The notes under the pieces were generated by a model. That model saw only the letters and a list, made by a program, of their open reading frames with translations. It made no database searches and was not told where the DNA came from. A program made the position numbers and the translations under genes. Shown here piece by piece: positions 1-8,177 of a stretch of 42,730 nt of DNA. Source of the stretch: CALVUP01 sp964422195 (GTDB lineage: Bacteria; Bacillota_I; Bacilli_A; RF39; UBA660); assembly GCA_964422195.1 (NCBI GenBank), contig CAYRAF010000003.1, positions 1 to 42,730 of the forward strand, read 5' to 3'. The stretch's first letter is position 1. Every line of letters starts with the position of its first letter.

Positions 1-2364
1 AAAAGTAAAAGCGATGAAGAGTTAATTAATATTATTAATTTTTATGATTATGTAGAAGTTCAACCTAAAGAATGTTATGGTCATTTACTACAAACTGGGG
101 ACTTCTCATCAGATGAAGAATTAGAGAATCATATAAAGAAAATAATTAACGCAACAGAAGATGCTGGAAAATTAATAGTTGCTACTGGTGATGTACATCA
201 CTTAACTAGAGAAGATAAGATTTATAGAGAAATAATTATTAATCAAAAAGTACCAGGTGGAGGAAGACATCCATTAAATAGACCAAATATTAAAGAAATC
301 CCTAGTAATCATTTTAGAACTACTAAGGAAATGCTTGATGATTTTAAATTCTTAGATGAAGAATTAAGAAAAAGAATAGTTATTGAAAATCCTAATAAAA
401 TAGCTGATATGGTAGACATAATAGAAGTTATTATAGAAACTGGTGGAGTTCCTTTTTCACCTAGAATTGATAATTCTGTTGAAACTGTTAATGAATTAGT
501 TTATGGTAAAGCTCATAGTATGTATGGAGATCCGCTTCCTAAATTAATAGAAGATAGAATTGAACAAGAACTTTCAGGTATTATCAATGGAGGTTTCGAT
601 GTTATTTATTTAATTGCGCAAAAGTTAGTTAAAAAGAGTAATGATGATGGTTACTTAGTAGGTTCCCGTGGCTCAGTTGGTTCAAGTTTTGTTGCTACAA
701 TGATGGGAATTACTGAGGTTAATCCACTTCCTGCACACTATAGATGTCCTAATTGTAAACATAGTATTTTTGAAATAGATGGAGAATCTTTAGGATCTAA
801 ATATTCTAGTGGATATGATCTTCCTGATATGGATTGTCCTAAATGTGGCACTAAGTTAATTAAAGATGGACAAGATATGCCATTTGCAACTTTCCTTGGA
901 TTTAATGTAGATAAAGTTCCTGATATTGATCTTAACTTTTCTGGGGAATATCAATGGAAAGCTCATGAATATACAAAAGAATTATTTGGTATAGATAATG
1001 TTTATCGTGCAGGTACTATTGGTACAGTTGCAGATAAAACGGCTTTTGGATATGTAAAAGGTTATTGTGAAGATAAAGGTATTCTAAATATGCGTACTGC
1101 AGAAGTAGAAAGAATTGCTAAGGGATGTACAGGAGTTAAAAGAACAACGGGTCAACATCCAGGTGGAATAGTAGTAATCCCTGGTTACATGGATGTACTT
1201 GATTTTACTCCATTCCAATTCCCTGCAGATGATGCAACATCTTTATGGAGAACAACTCATTTTGATTATCACTCAATTGAAGATGATGTTTTAAAATTAG
1301 ATATACTAGGACACGATGATCCTACAGTACTTAGAATGTTACAAGATTTATCTGGAATAGATGTAACTACACTTCCAATGGATGATAAAAAAGTAATTAG
1401 TTTACTTTCTTCACCTGAAGCATTAGGAGTAAATGAAGAAGATATTAACTGTCCAACAGGTACACTAGGACTTCCTGAACTTGGTACAAGGTTTGTTATT
1501 CAAATGTTAGTGGAAACAAAACCAAAGACATTTGGTGAGTTAGTTAAAATATCAGGACTTTCTCATGGTACTGATGTATGGACAGGTAACGCTCAAGAAT
1601 TAATAAAAAACAAAATTTGTGAATTCTCACAAGTTATTGGATGTCGTGATGATATTATGGTTTATCTTTCTTATCACGGCTTAGAACCATTAGATGCTTT
1701 TAAAATAATGGAATTTGTACGTAAAGGAAGAGCGACTAAAGATCCAGAAACTTGGAAAAAATGGGAAGCACTTATGAAAGAGAAAAAGATTGCTGATTGG
1801 TATATAGAATCTTGTCATAAAATTAAATACATGTTCCCAAAAGCTCATGCTTGTGCTTATGTTATGAGTGCTTTACGTATAGCTTGGTTTAAAGTATATC
1901 ATCCACTTTGGTACTACACTGCATTCTTCTCTATTCGTGTAGATGATTTTGATATTAATACGATGATTAAAGGAAAAGATGCGATTAAAGAAAGACTAGA
2001 AGAAATAGCTAATAAAGGATATGAAGCAAGTAATAAAGAAAACTCTATTTCAGAAAGCTTAAAAGTTGCTTTAGAGGCAGTATGTCGTGGAGTAAAATTC
2101 GCACCAATTGATTTAAATAAGAGTGATGCAATTAATTTTGTAATTGACAAAGATACAAATGAACTTATTCCTCCATTTAGAACGATAGATGGTCTTGGAG
2201 ATACTGTTGCTAAGACAATAGTAAAAGAAAGAGAAAAGCAACCATTCTTAAGTAAAGATGACTTGCAAACAAGAGGAAAAGTATCTAAAACTCTTATGGA
2301 TAAAATGGAAGATATGGGAATACTTACAGGACTTCCTGAATCTAATCAGTTATCTTTGTTTTAA
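1..2364 (+). CDS. polC: DNA polymerase III alpha subunit, Gram-positive PolC type (3' part; start lies outside the window)
   Basis: Replicative DNA polymerase of low-GC Gram-positives. The reading frame is open from base 1, so the window holds the last 787 residues; complete PolC proteins are about 1,400-1,450 residues, so the OB, exonuclease and part of the PHP region are missing. Visible here are the end of the PHP domain (ATGDVHHL), the polymerase-core motif GSRGSVGSSF, a zinc-binding pair CPNC...CPKC inserted in the palm, DIDLNFSGE, HPGGIVVIP, and SHGTDVW of the fingers. A C-terminal helix-hairpin-helix region follows (TIDGLGDTVAKTIVKEREKQ). The zinc-finger insertion and the PHP placement separate it from DnaE. 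An internal ATG at 331 is not the start, because homologous sequence continues upstream of it. Confidence 0.97.
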   Translation, partial: KSKSDEELINIINFYDYVEVQPKECYGHLLQTGDFSSDEELENHIKKIINATEDAGKLIVATGDVHHLTREDKIYREIIINQKVPGGGRHPLNRPNIKEIPSNHFRTTKEMLDDFKFLDEELRKRIVIENPNKIADMVDIIEVIIETGGVPFSPRIDNSVETVNELVYGKAHSMYGDPLPKLIEDRIEQELSGIINGGFDVIYLIAQKLVKKSNDDGYLVGSRGSVGSSFVATMMGITEVNPLPAHYRCPNCKHSIFEIDGESLGSKYSSGYDLPDMDCPKCGTKLIKDGQDMPFATFLGFNVDKVPDIDLNFSGEYQWKAHEYTKELFGIDNVYRAGTIGTVADKTAFGYVKGYCEDKGILNMRTAEVERIAKGCTGVKRTTGQHPGGIVVIPGYMDVLDFTPFQFPADDATSLWRTTHFDYHSIEDDVLKLDILGHDDPTVLRMLQDLSGIDVTTLPMDDKKVISLLSSPEALGVNEEDINCPTGTLGLPELGTRFVIQMLVETKPKTFGELVKISGLSHGTDVWTGNAQELIKNKICEFSQVIGCRDDIMVYLSYHGLEPLDAFKIMEFVRKGRATKDPETWKKWEALMKEKKIADWYIESCHKIKYMFPKAHACAYVMSALRIAWFKVYHPLWYYTAFFSIRVDDFDINTMIKGKDAIKERLEEIANKGYEASNKENSISESLKVALEAVCRGVKFAPIDLNKSDAINFVIDKDTNELIPPFRTIDGLGDTVAKTIVKEREKQPFLSKDDLQTRGKVSKTLMDKMEDMGILTGLPESNQLSLF

Positions 2365-2369
2365 AAACA

Positions 2370-2398
2370 TTGAAAAATAAATAAGTATAGTTTATAAT
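2370..2398 (+). promoter_or_regulatory. Sigma-A promoter for the helical-repeat gene
   Basis: TTGAAA, 17-bp spacer, TATAAT. It lies directly after the polC stop and 28 bp before the next ATG. Confidence 0.65.
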
Positions 2399-2426
2399 AT
2401 AAAGTTAAACAAAGGGAGGTTTTGAT

Positions 2427-3731
2427 ATGTTAAATAGTGAATTAATAGAATTGCTAGAAAAATTACAAAAGAAAGGTATAGTTTTATCAGCAGATGAGAT
2501 AAGAGCAATTGAAAAATTTGATAAAGAAAAGATTAGTATTTTATTATCTGTAACTGGAGGACATATAAGAAATGCTATTAGAGTATTAAATGATAGTGTC
2601 AGTGATAATAAAGAATTAAGAAGAATTGTTGCTGCTATAGAGACTGCTGATAATATTAAAGCAGAAGAATTAGCGGTAGCAATAGCAACAAATCAGAAAA
2701 TTATTAACAGTATACCTGATGGATTAGATAAATTAGTTGCAAAAGTAGCTGAAGCAAAAGAACTTAACGTTTTTTATACACAAATAGCTGTCGATATAGC
2801 TTTTGATTTTTGCTTTGATTTAACTGATATAGTAGAGATTGCATCTCAAATTGGTAAAGCTAATTCCTTTCAACAAGCTTTTATAGCTTGTGAATTATTA
2901 AAAGATAAGAATTTTATAGAATCAGGAAAAGAAGTACAATTGATTACTCCTATTGTTCAAGCAAAAGATAAGAGCTGTGCTGATACTGCTGCAACTTTAG
3001 CACTTATGCCTGAAATCTTAAAACATGATGATGCTTATGAGATAATTAATGTAATTGCCAATGCTAATAATGAAGCTAAAGCAGATTATGCAAAACAATA
3101 TGCAGAAAAATCGCTAGATGATGAAAATCTTTTAGAAATTGTAAAAGTAATTGCTAATGCAAAAAGTGAAAAAAGAGCAGAATATGCTTATGACGTAGCA
3201 ACAGATGAAAATATTATTATGTATGATAAGCAATTACCGCTTGCAAGAAGTGTAGCTAATGCTCGTAGCGATAAAAGAGCAGTATTTGCTCGTGAAGCAG
3301 CTTGGGATACAAAATTATTAGGTCTAGATACTGCTGAAAAATGTACAAAATTAATTGCTCAAGCAAAAGGGGATTTGCAAGCAGAACTTGGTTCTAATTT
3401 AGCAACAGCATTTGGTTTAGGAAAAGATGATATTCCTATGTTAAAAATGATTACAAACGCTAATGAAATAACTGCTGAAATAAAAGAAGAAATAATCAAT
3501 ATAAATAATTTAACTGCTGCAGGAGAAATATTTGATAATGTAGAAGAAATGAATGGGGAAGTTGCAAATAATATTATTGGTATAATATTTGATGAACATA
3601 AATATTTACCATTTATTGATTATTATAATGATAATCCAAAGGAAGCACTTCAAGCATTAAAAGAAATAACAAATACTTTTAATCAAGAATTTGATACTGC
3701 AAAAACTTATGTAAAAAAGATTGGTGAATAG
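2427..3731 (+). CDS. Uncharacterised alpha-helical repeat protein
   Basis: I do not recognise a named family for this 434-residue protein. It starts at an ATG with a strong ribosome site (AAAGGGAGG). No signal peptide or membrane span is visible, so it is probably cytoplasmic. The middle is built of helical repeats of roughly 37-40 residues with a recurring core such as VIANANNEAKADYA, VIANAKSEKRAEYA and SVANARSDKRAVFA: a hydrophobic helix, the triplet AN/AR-A/S, then an Ala-rich helix with acidic and basic residues. This looks like a HEAT/TPR-like solenoid for protein contacts. It has its own promoter and is followed 8 bp later by a small Cys-rich gene, so the two are probably co-transcribed. 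Confidence 0.75.
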   Translation: MLNSELIELLEKLQKKGIVLSADEIRAIEKFDKEKISILLSVTGGHIRNAIRVLNDSVSDNKELRRIVAAIETADNIKAEELAVAIATNQKIINSIPDGLDKLVAKVAEAKELNVFYTQIAVDIAFDFCFDLTDIVEIASQIGKANSFQQAFIACELLKDKNFIESGKEVQLITPIVQAKDKSCADTAATLALMPEILKHDDAYEIINVIANANNEAKADYAKQYAEKSLDDENLLEIVKVIANAKSEKRAEYAYDVATDENIIMYDKQLPLARSVANARSDKRAVFAREAAWDTKLLGLDTAEKCTKLIAQAKGDLQAELGSNLATAFGLGKDDIPMLKMITNANEITAEIKEEIININNLTAAGEIFDNVEEMNGEVANNIIGIIFDEHKYLPFIDYYNDNPKEALQALKEITNTFNQEFDTAKTYVKKIGE

Positions 3732-3739
3732 GTGGATTT

Positions 3740-3985
3740 ATGATAAAAAAAATAAAAATAAGAACAAGAAATTGTGAAAATTGTTGCTATTCTAAGTTTG
3801 TTTTAAAAGTTGGAGATGGAGAGTATTTATATTGTGATTTAAACCCGTATGTTCCAGAAGAAGTATCTTTAAATCATTGCTGTAATAATCATATATTTAT
3901 GGATGAAGATTATGGTAAGGATATAAGTGATATAAGAAAAAGATTTTATATAAAATCACCAAGAAAATTAAAAGATCTTAAATGA
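3740..3985 (+). CDS. Small Cys-rich, probably metal-binding protein
   Basis: An 81-residue protein of unknown function, 8 bp after the helical-repeat gene and with its own GGTGG ribosome site. The first half has a CENCC motif and later single and paired Cys and His residues (YCDL, NHCCNNH), enough to bind zinc or form an Fe-S-like cluster. The C-terminal third is basic and has no recognisable domain. It ends inside a hairpin terminator shared with the convergent SEDS gene; the two reading frames overlap by 8 bp. Confidence 0.65.
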   Translation: MIKKIKIRTRNCENCCYSKFVLKVGDGEYLYCDLNPYVPEEVSLNHCCNNHIFMDEDYGKDISDIRKRFYIKSPRKLKDLK

Positions 3986-3994
3986 TCTTTTTTT
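3971..3994. terminator. Bidirectional terminator
   Basis: AAAGATC / GATCTTT stem with a 6-nt loop and T-runs on both strands. It separates the convergent genes ending at 3985 (+) and 3978 (-), and both stop codons lie inside it. Confidence 0.75.
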
Positions 3995-5093
3995 GTGCTT
4001 TATTGCTACTATTTAAAATTATACCAATGATTAACATATAAGATATTAAAGAAGAACCTCCATAACTAATAAAAGGTAAGGTAATACCAGTAATTGGAAG
4101 TAATCCTAAAGTCATGGAAATATTTTGTATTTGTTGATACATTAACATTCCTAGTAATGCAAAAACTAAATACTTATCCAAGTCATAACTATTCGTGGCA
4201 ATATTAAATAATCTTAAATCAAAAATAATAATACTAATTATTAAAACTAATGCTCCAATTAATCCAAAACATGATGTAAAGACAGAAAATATAAAATCAG
4301 TATGTGCTTCTGGAAAATAAAGAGGAAGATTATGAAATCCATGCCCAAATAATCCACTTGAACCTATAGAAGTAAGAGAATTCTCTAGTTGATAACCAAT
4401 ACCATTTCTCCAATCTAGAATTCTTTCTAATCTATAAAATAAATCTGTAGAAAAGAGTTTAATAAACAAATTTTTATTATAAAAATATAAATAAAATATA
4501 ATACTTAAGATAATTATAATAATAGAAAAAGCTATTATAAACCATCTTTTTTTAATATTAGAATTAAGTAATATAAATAAAGCTATTATAAAGTATATAA
4601 AAACAACCCCAGTATCTGGTTCTAAAAAAGTAAGTATTGCAGGAATTAAAGTTAATAATAAGATTTTACAAATATACATAAATTCTTCTTTAAGTGAGTG
4701 AGATTCACTTTTATTAAACTTACTAGCATTAACAGCTAATGTAATAGCTAAGAATAATTTCATAAATTCACTTGGTTGAAAACTACCAATATGAGGAATA
4801 ATAAACCAACATTTAGAACCATTGACACTAGGCGCAAATAATAGTAACAAGATAAGTAAAATATTTCCGCCAATATATAGATATTTATAATTATTGTATA
4901 AAAAATCATTATCAAATTTAATGATAAGTATAGTTAATACTAAACCAACTATATACCAACTTGTTTGTTTTAATACTAAGTTGGTATCTGCTACATACAT
5001 ACTCGCTGATGATATAGATAATATGCTGATTATAAAGAATATAATTAATGGATAAATAATCAATTTATCATATTTAAATTTTGAAAAAGTCAT
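3978..5093 (-). CDS. SEDS-family peptidoglycan glycosyltransferase (RodA/FtsW type)
   Basis: Polytopic membrane enzyme that polymerises lipid II into glycan strands together with a class B penicillin-binding protein. The 371 residues form about ten hydrophobic segments, normal for the family. Family motifs are present: SFQPSEFMKL, EPDTG in place of the usual PDLG, PEAHTDFIFSV with the Asp implicated in catalysis, and the C-terminal GGSSLISYM. HTDFIF and GGSS are shared by RodA and FtsW, so I do not assign one; the gene stands alone with no division or elongation partner beside it. The ATG at 5093 has a GGTGAT ribosome site. GSRRW, usual near the first extracellular loop, reads GSKCW here. Confidence 0.93.
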   Translation of the reverse strand: MTFSKFKYDKLIIYPLIIFFIISILSISSASMYVADTNLVLKQTSWYIVGLVLTILIIKFDNDFLYNNYKYLYIGGNILLILLLLFAPSVNGSKCWFIIPHIGSFQPSEFMKLFLAITLAVNASKFNKSESHSLKEEFMYICKILLLTLIPAILTFLEPDTGVVFIYFIIALFILLNSNIKKRWFIIAFSIIIIILSIIFYLYFYNKNLFIKLFSTDLFYRLERILDWRNGIGYQLENSLTSIGSSGLFGHGFHNLPLYFPEAHTDFIFSVFTSCFGLIGALVLIISIIIFDLRLFNIATNSYDLDKYLVFALLGMLMYQQIQNISMTLGLLPITGITLPFISYGGSSLISYMLIIGIILNSSNKAQKKII

Positions 5094-5168
5094 ATAATCA
5101 CCAATATTATTATGTTATTTTTATTAATAATTATAATTAATTTACATAAAATTTATTAGGTGATAATT

Positions 5169-5498
5169 ATGAATAAAAAGTTACCAAGGATATTTAAGGT
5201 AGATATTGATAAAGAGATTAATAATAATAGAGATGTTTATTATGTTAAAAATAGTGATGATTTTGCTTTTAGTTCTAGTAAGTATAAGGAAGAAAATAAT
5301 AAAGAAAAAGTTAATATAAATGAAAAAATTAATAGAATATTTAATTCAGGTAGGCATAGTTTTAATGTTCCTGTTGAGATAATTACTAAGGATAAAGTAT
5401 ATAACACTAAAATAGCGGGAAAAATAAGAAATAATATTATTACCTTGGATAATGATGTTATAAAAATTGAGGATATCATAGATTTAAATGAAAAATAA
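5169..5498 (+). CDS. Small uncharacterised protein with a beta-rich C-terminal half
   Basis: A 109-residue protein transcribed divergently from the SEDS gene. The ATG at 5169 is preferred because an upstream GTG at 5160 lies inside the AGGTGAT ribosome site. The first half is polar, Asn/Lys-rich and probably disordered. The second half alternates hydrophobic residues (FNVPVEIITKDKVYNTKIAG, then NNIITLDNDVIKIEDI) like a small beta-barrel. This faintly resembles YolD-like or Sm-like domains, but the match is too weak to name. No signal peptide. It ends in a bidirectional terminator. Confidence 0.6.
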   Translation: MNKKLPRIFKVDIDKEINNNRDVYYVKNSDDFAFSSSKYKEENNKEKVNINEKINRIFNSGRHSFNVPVEIITKDKVYNTKIAGKIRNNIITLDNDVIKIEDIIDLNEK

Positions 5499-5527
5499 AA
5501 AATCTACAAAATTTTATGTAGATTTTT
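5498..5527. terminator. Bidirectional terminator
   Basis: Perfect 10-bp stem AAAAATCTAC / GTAGATTTTT with a 10-nt AT loop and A/T runs on both sides. It serves the gene ending at 5498 (+) and the coat gene ending at 5531 (-). Confidence 0.8.
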
Positions 5528-5530
5528 CAT

Positions 5531-5929
5531 TTATACATTCGTAAGATATGTATCAGCTAAGCATTTTAATGCCCCAACACACTTTAAATTAATTGTAAAG
5601 AATGAATTTGTTGCTACATAGTCTACATTAGGATCATCTGAAGGTGCAAGTAATCTACATGTTAGACAACAATCATCTAAGCTTTCAGCTCTAAAGACTG
5701 TTGATGTTCCAGTAGTATCATTTAGCGTATATGGAAATTCCCAAAGAGCACCAGTGCAACAATTGTATAAGGTTATTGGTCTAGTATTAAAGCAAATGAT
5801 ATTTGGAGTAGGACCTAAAAATGGTCTAGCACAAGTTTCATCATCACAACTAGGATTGTTTTTATTTTGTAAAGCTATAATTAGCTCTAATGTATCATTT
5901 AAGCAGGAACAATCATTTTCTCTACACAT
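5531..5929 (-). CDS. Spore coat protein, CotY/CotZ family (second gene of pair)
   Basis: Cys-rich structural protein of the outer spore coat or exosporium crust; family members (CotY, CotZ, ExsY) form disulfide-linked sheets. The protein is 132 residues with 13 Cys by eye. Family landmarks are the Cys-rich N-terminus (CRENDCSC), CARPFLGPTP followed by FNTRPITLYNCC, FRAESLDDCCLTCRLLAP, and a C-terminal ITVDLxC-like segment, INLKCVGALKCLAD. The start at 5929 is chosen because AAGGAG lies 7 nt upstream; in-frame ATGs further 5' lie in the preceding gene or too close to the ribosome site. It follows the first coat gene by 14 bp, so they form an operon expected to be expressed late in the mother cell. 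Confidence 0.85.
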   Translation of the reverse strand: MCRENDCSCLNDTLELIIALQNKNNPSCDDETCARPFLGPTPNIICFNTRPITLYNCCTGALWEFPYTLNDTTGTSTVFRAESLDDCCLTCRLLAPSDDPNVDYVATNSFFTINLKCVGALKCLADTYLTNV

Positions 5930-5943
5930 ATACATTCTCCTTT

Positions 5944-6348
5944 CTAAATATTTTCTACAATTACATCTGGTAAGCATTGAATTGCGCAAATGCAATCTAA
6001 ATTAATTTCAATAGTTTGATTTGTTGATATATATGGACTATTTTCAACTGTTGTATCTGGGTTTGGTGCAAGTATGGAACAAGTAACACAACAATTATTA
6101 ACTCTTTCTACCCTAAATATACTACTAGTTAATGTAGTATCACCACTTTCATAACTTGCAGTAAATATATTTCCATTACATGTATAAAAAGTGACAGGTC
6201 TAGTATTAAAGATTATAGTAGTAGGTGTACTTCCTAAAAATGGTTTCGTACAACTATCATCTATATCATCTATTCTCTCTGCATTTCTTTGAAGAACATC
6301 AATTACTTTTAATATTTTTCCTAAGCAACAAGTATCATTATCATTCAT
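5944..6348 (-). CDS. Spore coat protein, CotY/CotZ family (first gene of pair)
   Basis: A 134-residue paralogue of the downstream coat gene with the same block order: DTCCLGKILKVIDVLQ, CTKPFLGSTP, FNTRPVTFYTC, FRVERVNNCCVTCSILAP, and EINLDCICAIQCLPD. The last block is the closest match to the conserved CotY/CotZ C-terminus. The ATG at 6348 has an AAAGGAG ribosome site; a TTG six codons upstream overlaps that site and is rejected. The product should co-assemble with its neighbour in the outer spore coat. It is the only clear structural spore gene pair in this part of the window, which supports the view that the organism sporulates. Confidence 0.87.
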   Translation of the reverse strand: MNDNDTCCLGKILKVIDVLQRNAERIDDIDDSCTKPFLGSTPTTIIFNTRPVTFYTCNGNIFTASYESGDTTLTSSIFRVERVNNCCVTCSILAPNPDTTVENSPYISTNQTIEINLDCICAIQCLPDVIVENI

Positions 6349-6372
6349 TTTATCCACTCCTTTCAACTAATA

Positions 6373-6404
6373 TAAAATATGATGTAAATTAAAATAAGTG
6401 TGTT
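6373..6404 (-). promoter_or_regulatory. Possible sigma-K promoter of the coat operon
   Basis: On the minus strand a -35-like AACACAC is followed after 16 bp by CATATTTTA, which fits the sigma-K/sigma-E-type -10 CATAnnnTA. It lies about 25 bp upstream of the first coat ATG. Sigma-K controls cotYZ in Bacillus. The call rests on a short motif. Confidence 0.4.
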
Positions 6405-6496
6405 ATTCTTACCTAATTCATTGTATGTAAATAAAAATAAATATTTACTATTTATTTATAAACTTAAATATAGTATAATTATAATAGGTGATAAAA

Positions 6497-6805
6497 ATGG
6501 AATATGTAATAATAATAGTAGTAGTATTAATTGTTTTATTAGCGGTTTTAAAAGCTAATAAAAAGAATATTCATTTAGAAATGAATAAATTATTAGATTA
6601 TCTAGGTGGTAAAAATAATATTATAAATACTGAAGTTAATATGTCTAGATTTATTGTTACTTTAAAAGATATCAAAAAAGTAGATAAACCTGGCATTCAA
6701 AAATTAGGAGCTAAAGGAATAGTAGAAATTGATAATCAATTAAAGATAGTACTGGGACCAGAATCAAAACAATTAAAAAAATATATAGATGACTTAAAAC
6801 GATAA
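6497..6805 (+). CDS. Membrane-anchored PTS EIIB-like domain lacking the phosphorylated cysteine
   Basis: A 102-residue protein: one N-terminal membrane helix (about residues 4-18), then a complete glucose-type EIIB fold of about 70 residues. Recognisable blocks are LLDYLGGKNNI, VDKPGIQKLGAKGIVEI and IVLGPESKQLKKYI. In true EIIB proteins the phosphorylated Cys lies in a C-[IV]-T-R-L motif; here that segment reads NMSRF, with Asn48 in place of Cys. It therefore cannot carry phosphate in the usual way and is probably a regulatory or structural derivative. No EIIC or EIIA gene lies nearby. The ATG at 6497 is used; a GTG at 6488 overlaps the AGGTG ribosome site. Confidence 0.75.
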   Translation: MEYVIIIVVVLIVLLAVLKANKKNIHLEMNKLLDYLGGKNNIINTEVNMSRFIVTLKDIKKVDKPGIQKLGAKGIVEIDNQLKIVLGPESKQLKKYIDDLKR

Positions 6806-6823
6806 ATATCATCGTTTTTTTTT
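6796..6823 (+). terminator. Rho-independent terminator
   Basis: AAAACGAT / ATCGTTTT stem, 7-nt loop, long T-run; it overlaps the stop codon of the EIIB-like gene. Confidence 0.75.
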
Positions 6824-6827
6824 ATTT

Positions 6828-6836
6828 TTCGACAAA
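6828..6836 (-). promoter_or_regulatory. Candidate Spo0A box upstream of the sensor kinase
   Basis: TTTGTCGAA on the minus strand, a perfect match to the Bacillus 0A box. A weaker copy (TATGTCGCT) follows about one helical turn away at 6839-6847. It lies 48 bp before the kinase ATG. Whether spo0A exists in this genome cannot be seen here. Confidence 0.4.
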
Positions 6837-6883
6837 AAGCGACATAGGTATTTTATATATTATATATGTAAGAGGTGATACTT

Positions 6884-8137
6884 ATGAGTTTTATAGAAGG
6901 TATTATAGTTAATTTATTATATACAATATTTCCAATTATTATTTATTTAATACTTAAATCTTCTAGTAAAAGTATTAAAGACGAACAGACTGATAATATA
7001 GTTTTATCGCTATTACTTATTAGTTCTCTATATTTGATATTAAGATTAAATCATTTTTATGATTTAAAGTATTGTATTATACTATGTAATTTTCCATTAT
7101 TAATTAGCTACTTAAAAAACTTAAAAACTACTAGTATTATTCTATCATTAGGAATTATTTATTATTATCATCAATCATGTAATTTTAGTTTGCCATTAGT
7201 TACAATTGAGTATTTAATATATTACTTTATATATATAGTTATAAATAGAAAAGAAATTAAATATAGTTACTTAATAAATACATTTATTCTTATAAAAGCT
7301 TTTATTCTATCTATTCAAGAGTTTTATATTATTAGAAATTATCATAGCTTTATAAATAGTTTTCTCTATATTTTAATATTAATAGTAGGCTTTTATATCA
7401 TAAGTCATCTAGTATTTTACTTATTTGATCATATTAAGCAAATTCTTAATTTAAATAGTACTTTAAAAGAATTAGAAAAAGAAAAAGTGTTAAGAAGCTC
7501 TTTGTTTAAGTTAACTCATGAGATAAAGAATCCTATCGCAGTTTGTAAGGGATATCTTGATATGCTTAATTCTAAAGATCAAAAAAAATTAGATAAATAT
7601 TTACCTATTATTAAGAGTGAAATCAATAGAACTTTAGTTATTATGGATGATTTTTTAGATTATTCTAAAATAAAAGTCAATAAAGATATAGTTGATGTTG
7701 AATACTTGATAGAAGATACTCTAAAATCTTTAAAATACTTACTTAAAAAAAATAATGTTTCTTTAAAAAAAGATTTAATAGAAGATGAAATATATATAGA
7801 AGGGGATTATGACAGACTAAAGCAAGTATTAATTAATATATTTAAAAATGCCATTGAAGCTAAAAAAGATGATATGATAATTTGTTTAAATACTAGAATA
7901 AAAAATAAAAAGTTAATTATAGAAATAATAGATAATGGTATTGGTATGGACAAAGAGACACTAAGCAAAGTATATGAAACTTTTTATACTACAAAGAAAA
8001 ATGGTACTGGTTTAGGAGTAGCAATATCTAAAGAAATAATAGAATTACATAAAGGAAGTATTAAATATGATTCTTGGTTAGGTATAGGCACAAAAGTAAC
8101 GATAAAATTACCACTTTATAATTTATCTTTAAAATAA
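6884..8137 (+). CDS. Orphan membrane sensor histidine kinase, KinB-like
   Basis: A 417-residue protein with six or so hydrophobic helices in residues 1-180 and almost no extracellular loops, then a short coiled linker, the HisKA dimerisation helix (FKLTHEIKNPIAVCKGY, phospho-accepting His about residue 212) and a HATPase domain with N box (LINIFKNAIEA), G1 (DNGIGM) and G2 (KNGTGLGVAI). This six-helix, no-sensor-domain layout and the H-box sequence resemble KinB, which feeds the Spo0A phosphorelay in Bacillus. No response regulator is adjacent. The ATG at 6884 follows AGAGGTGAT; a GTG at 6875 lies in that site. Function as a sporulation kinase is inferred from architecture and the candidate 0A box upstream. 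Confidence 0.85.
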   Translation: MSFIEGIIVNLLYTIFPIIIYLILKSSSKSIKDEQTDNIVLSLLLISSLYLILRLNHFYDLKYCIILCNFPLLISYLKNLKTTSIILSLGIIYYYHQSCNFSLPLVTIEYLIYYFIYIVINRKEIKYSYLINTFILIKAFILSIQEFYIIRNYHSFINSFLYILILIVGFYIISHLVFYLFDHIKQILNLNSTLKELEKEKVLRSSLFKLTHEIKNPIAVCKGYLDMLNSKDQKKLDKYLPIIKSEINRTLVIMDDFLDYSKIKVNKDIVDVEYLIEDTLKSLKYLLKKNNVSLKKDLIEDEIYIEGDYDRLKQVLINIFKNAIEAKKDDMIICLNTRIKNKKLIIEIIDNGIGMDKETLSKVYETFYTTKKNGTGLGVAISKEIIELHKGSIKYDSWLGIGTKVTIKLPLYNLSLK

Positions 8138-8177
8138 AAAAAAATTATGATAAAATACTAACTGAAGTGGTGATAGT

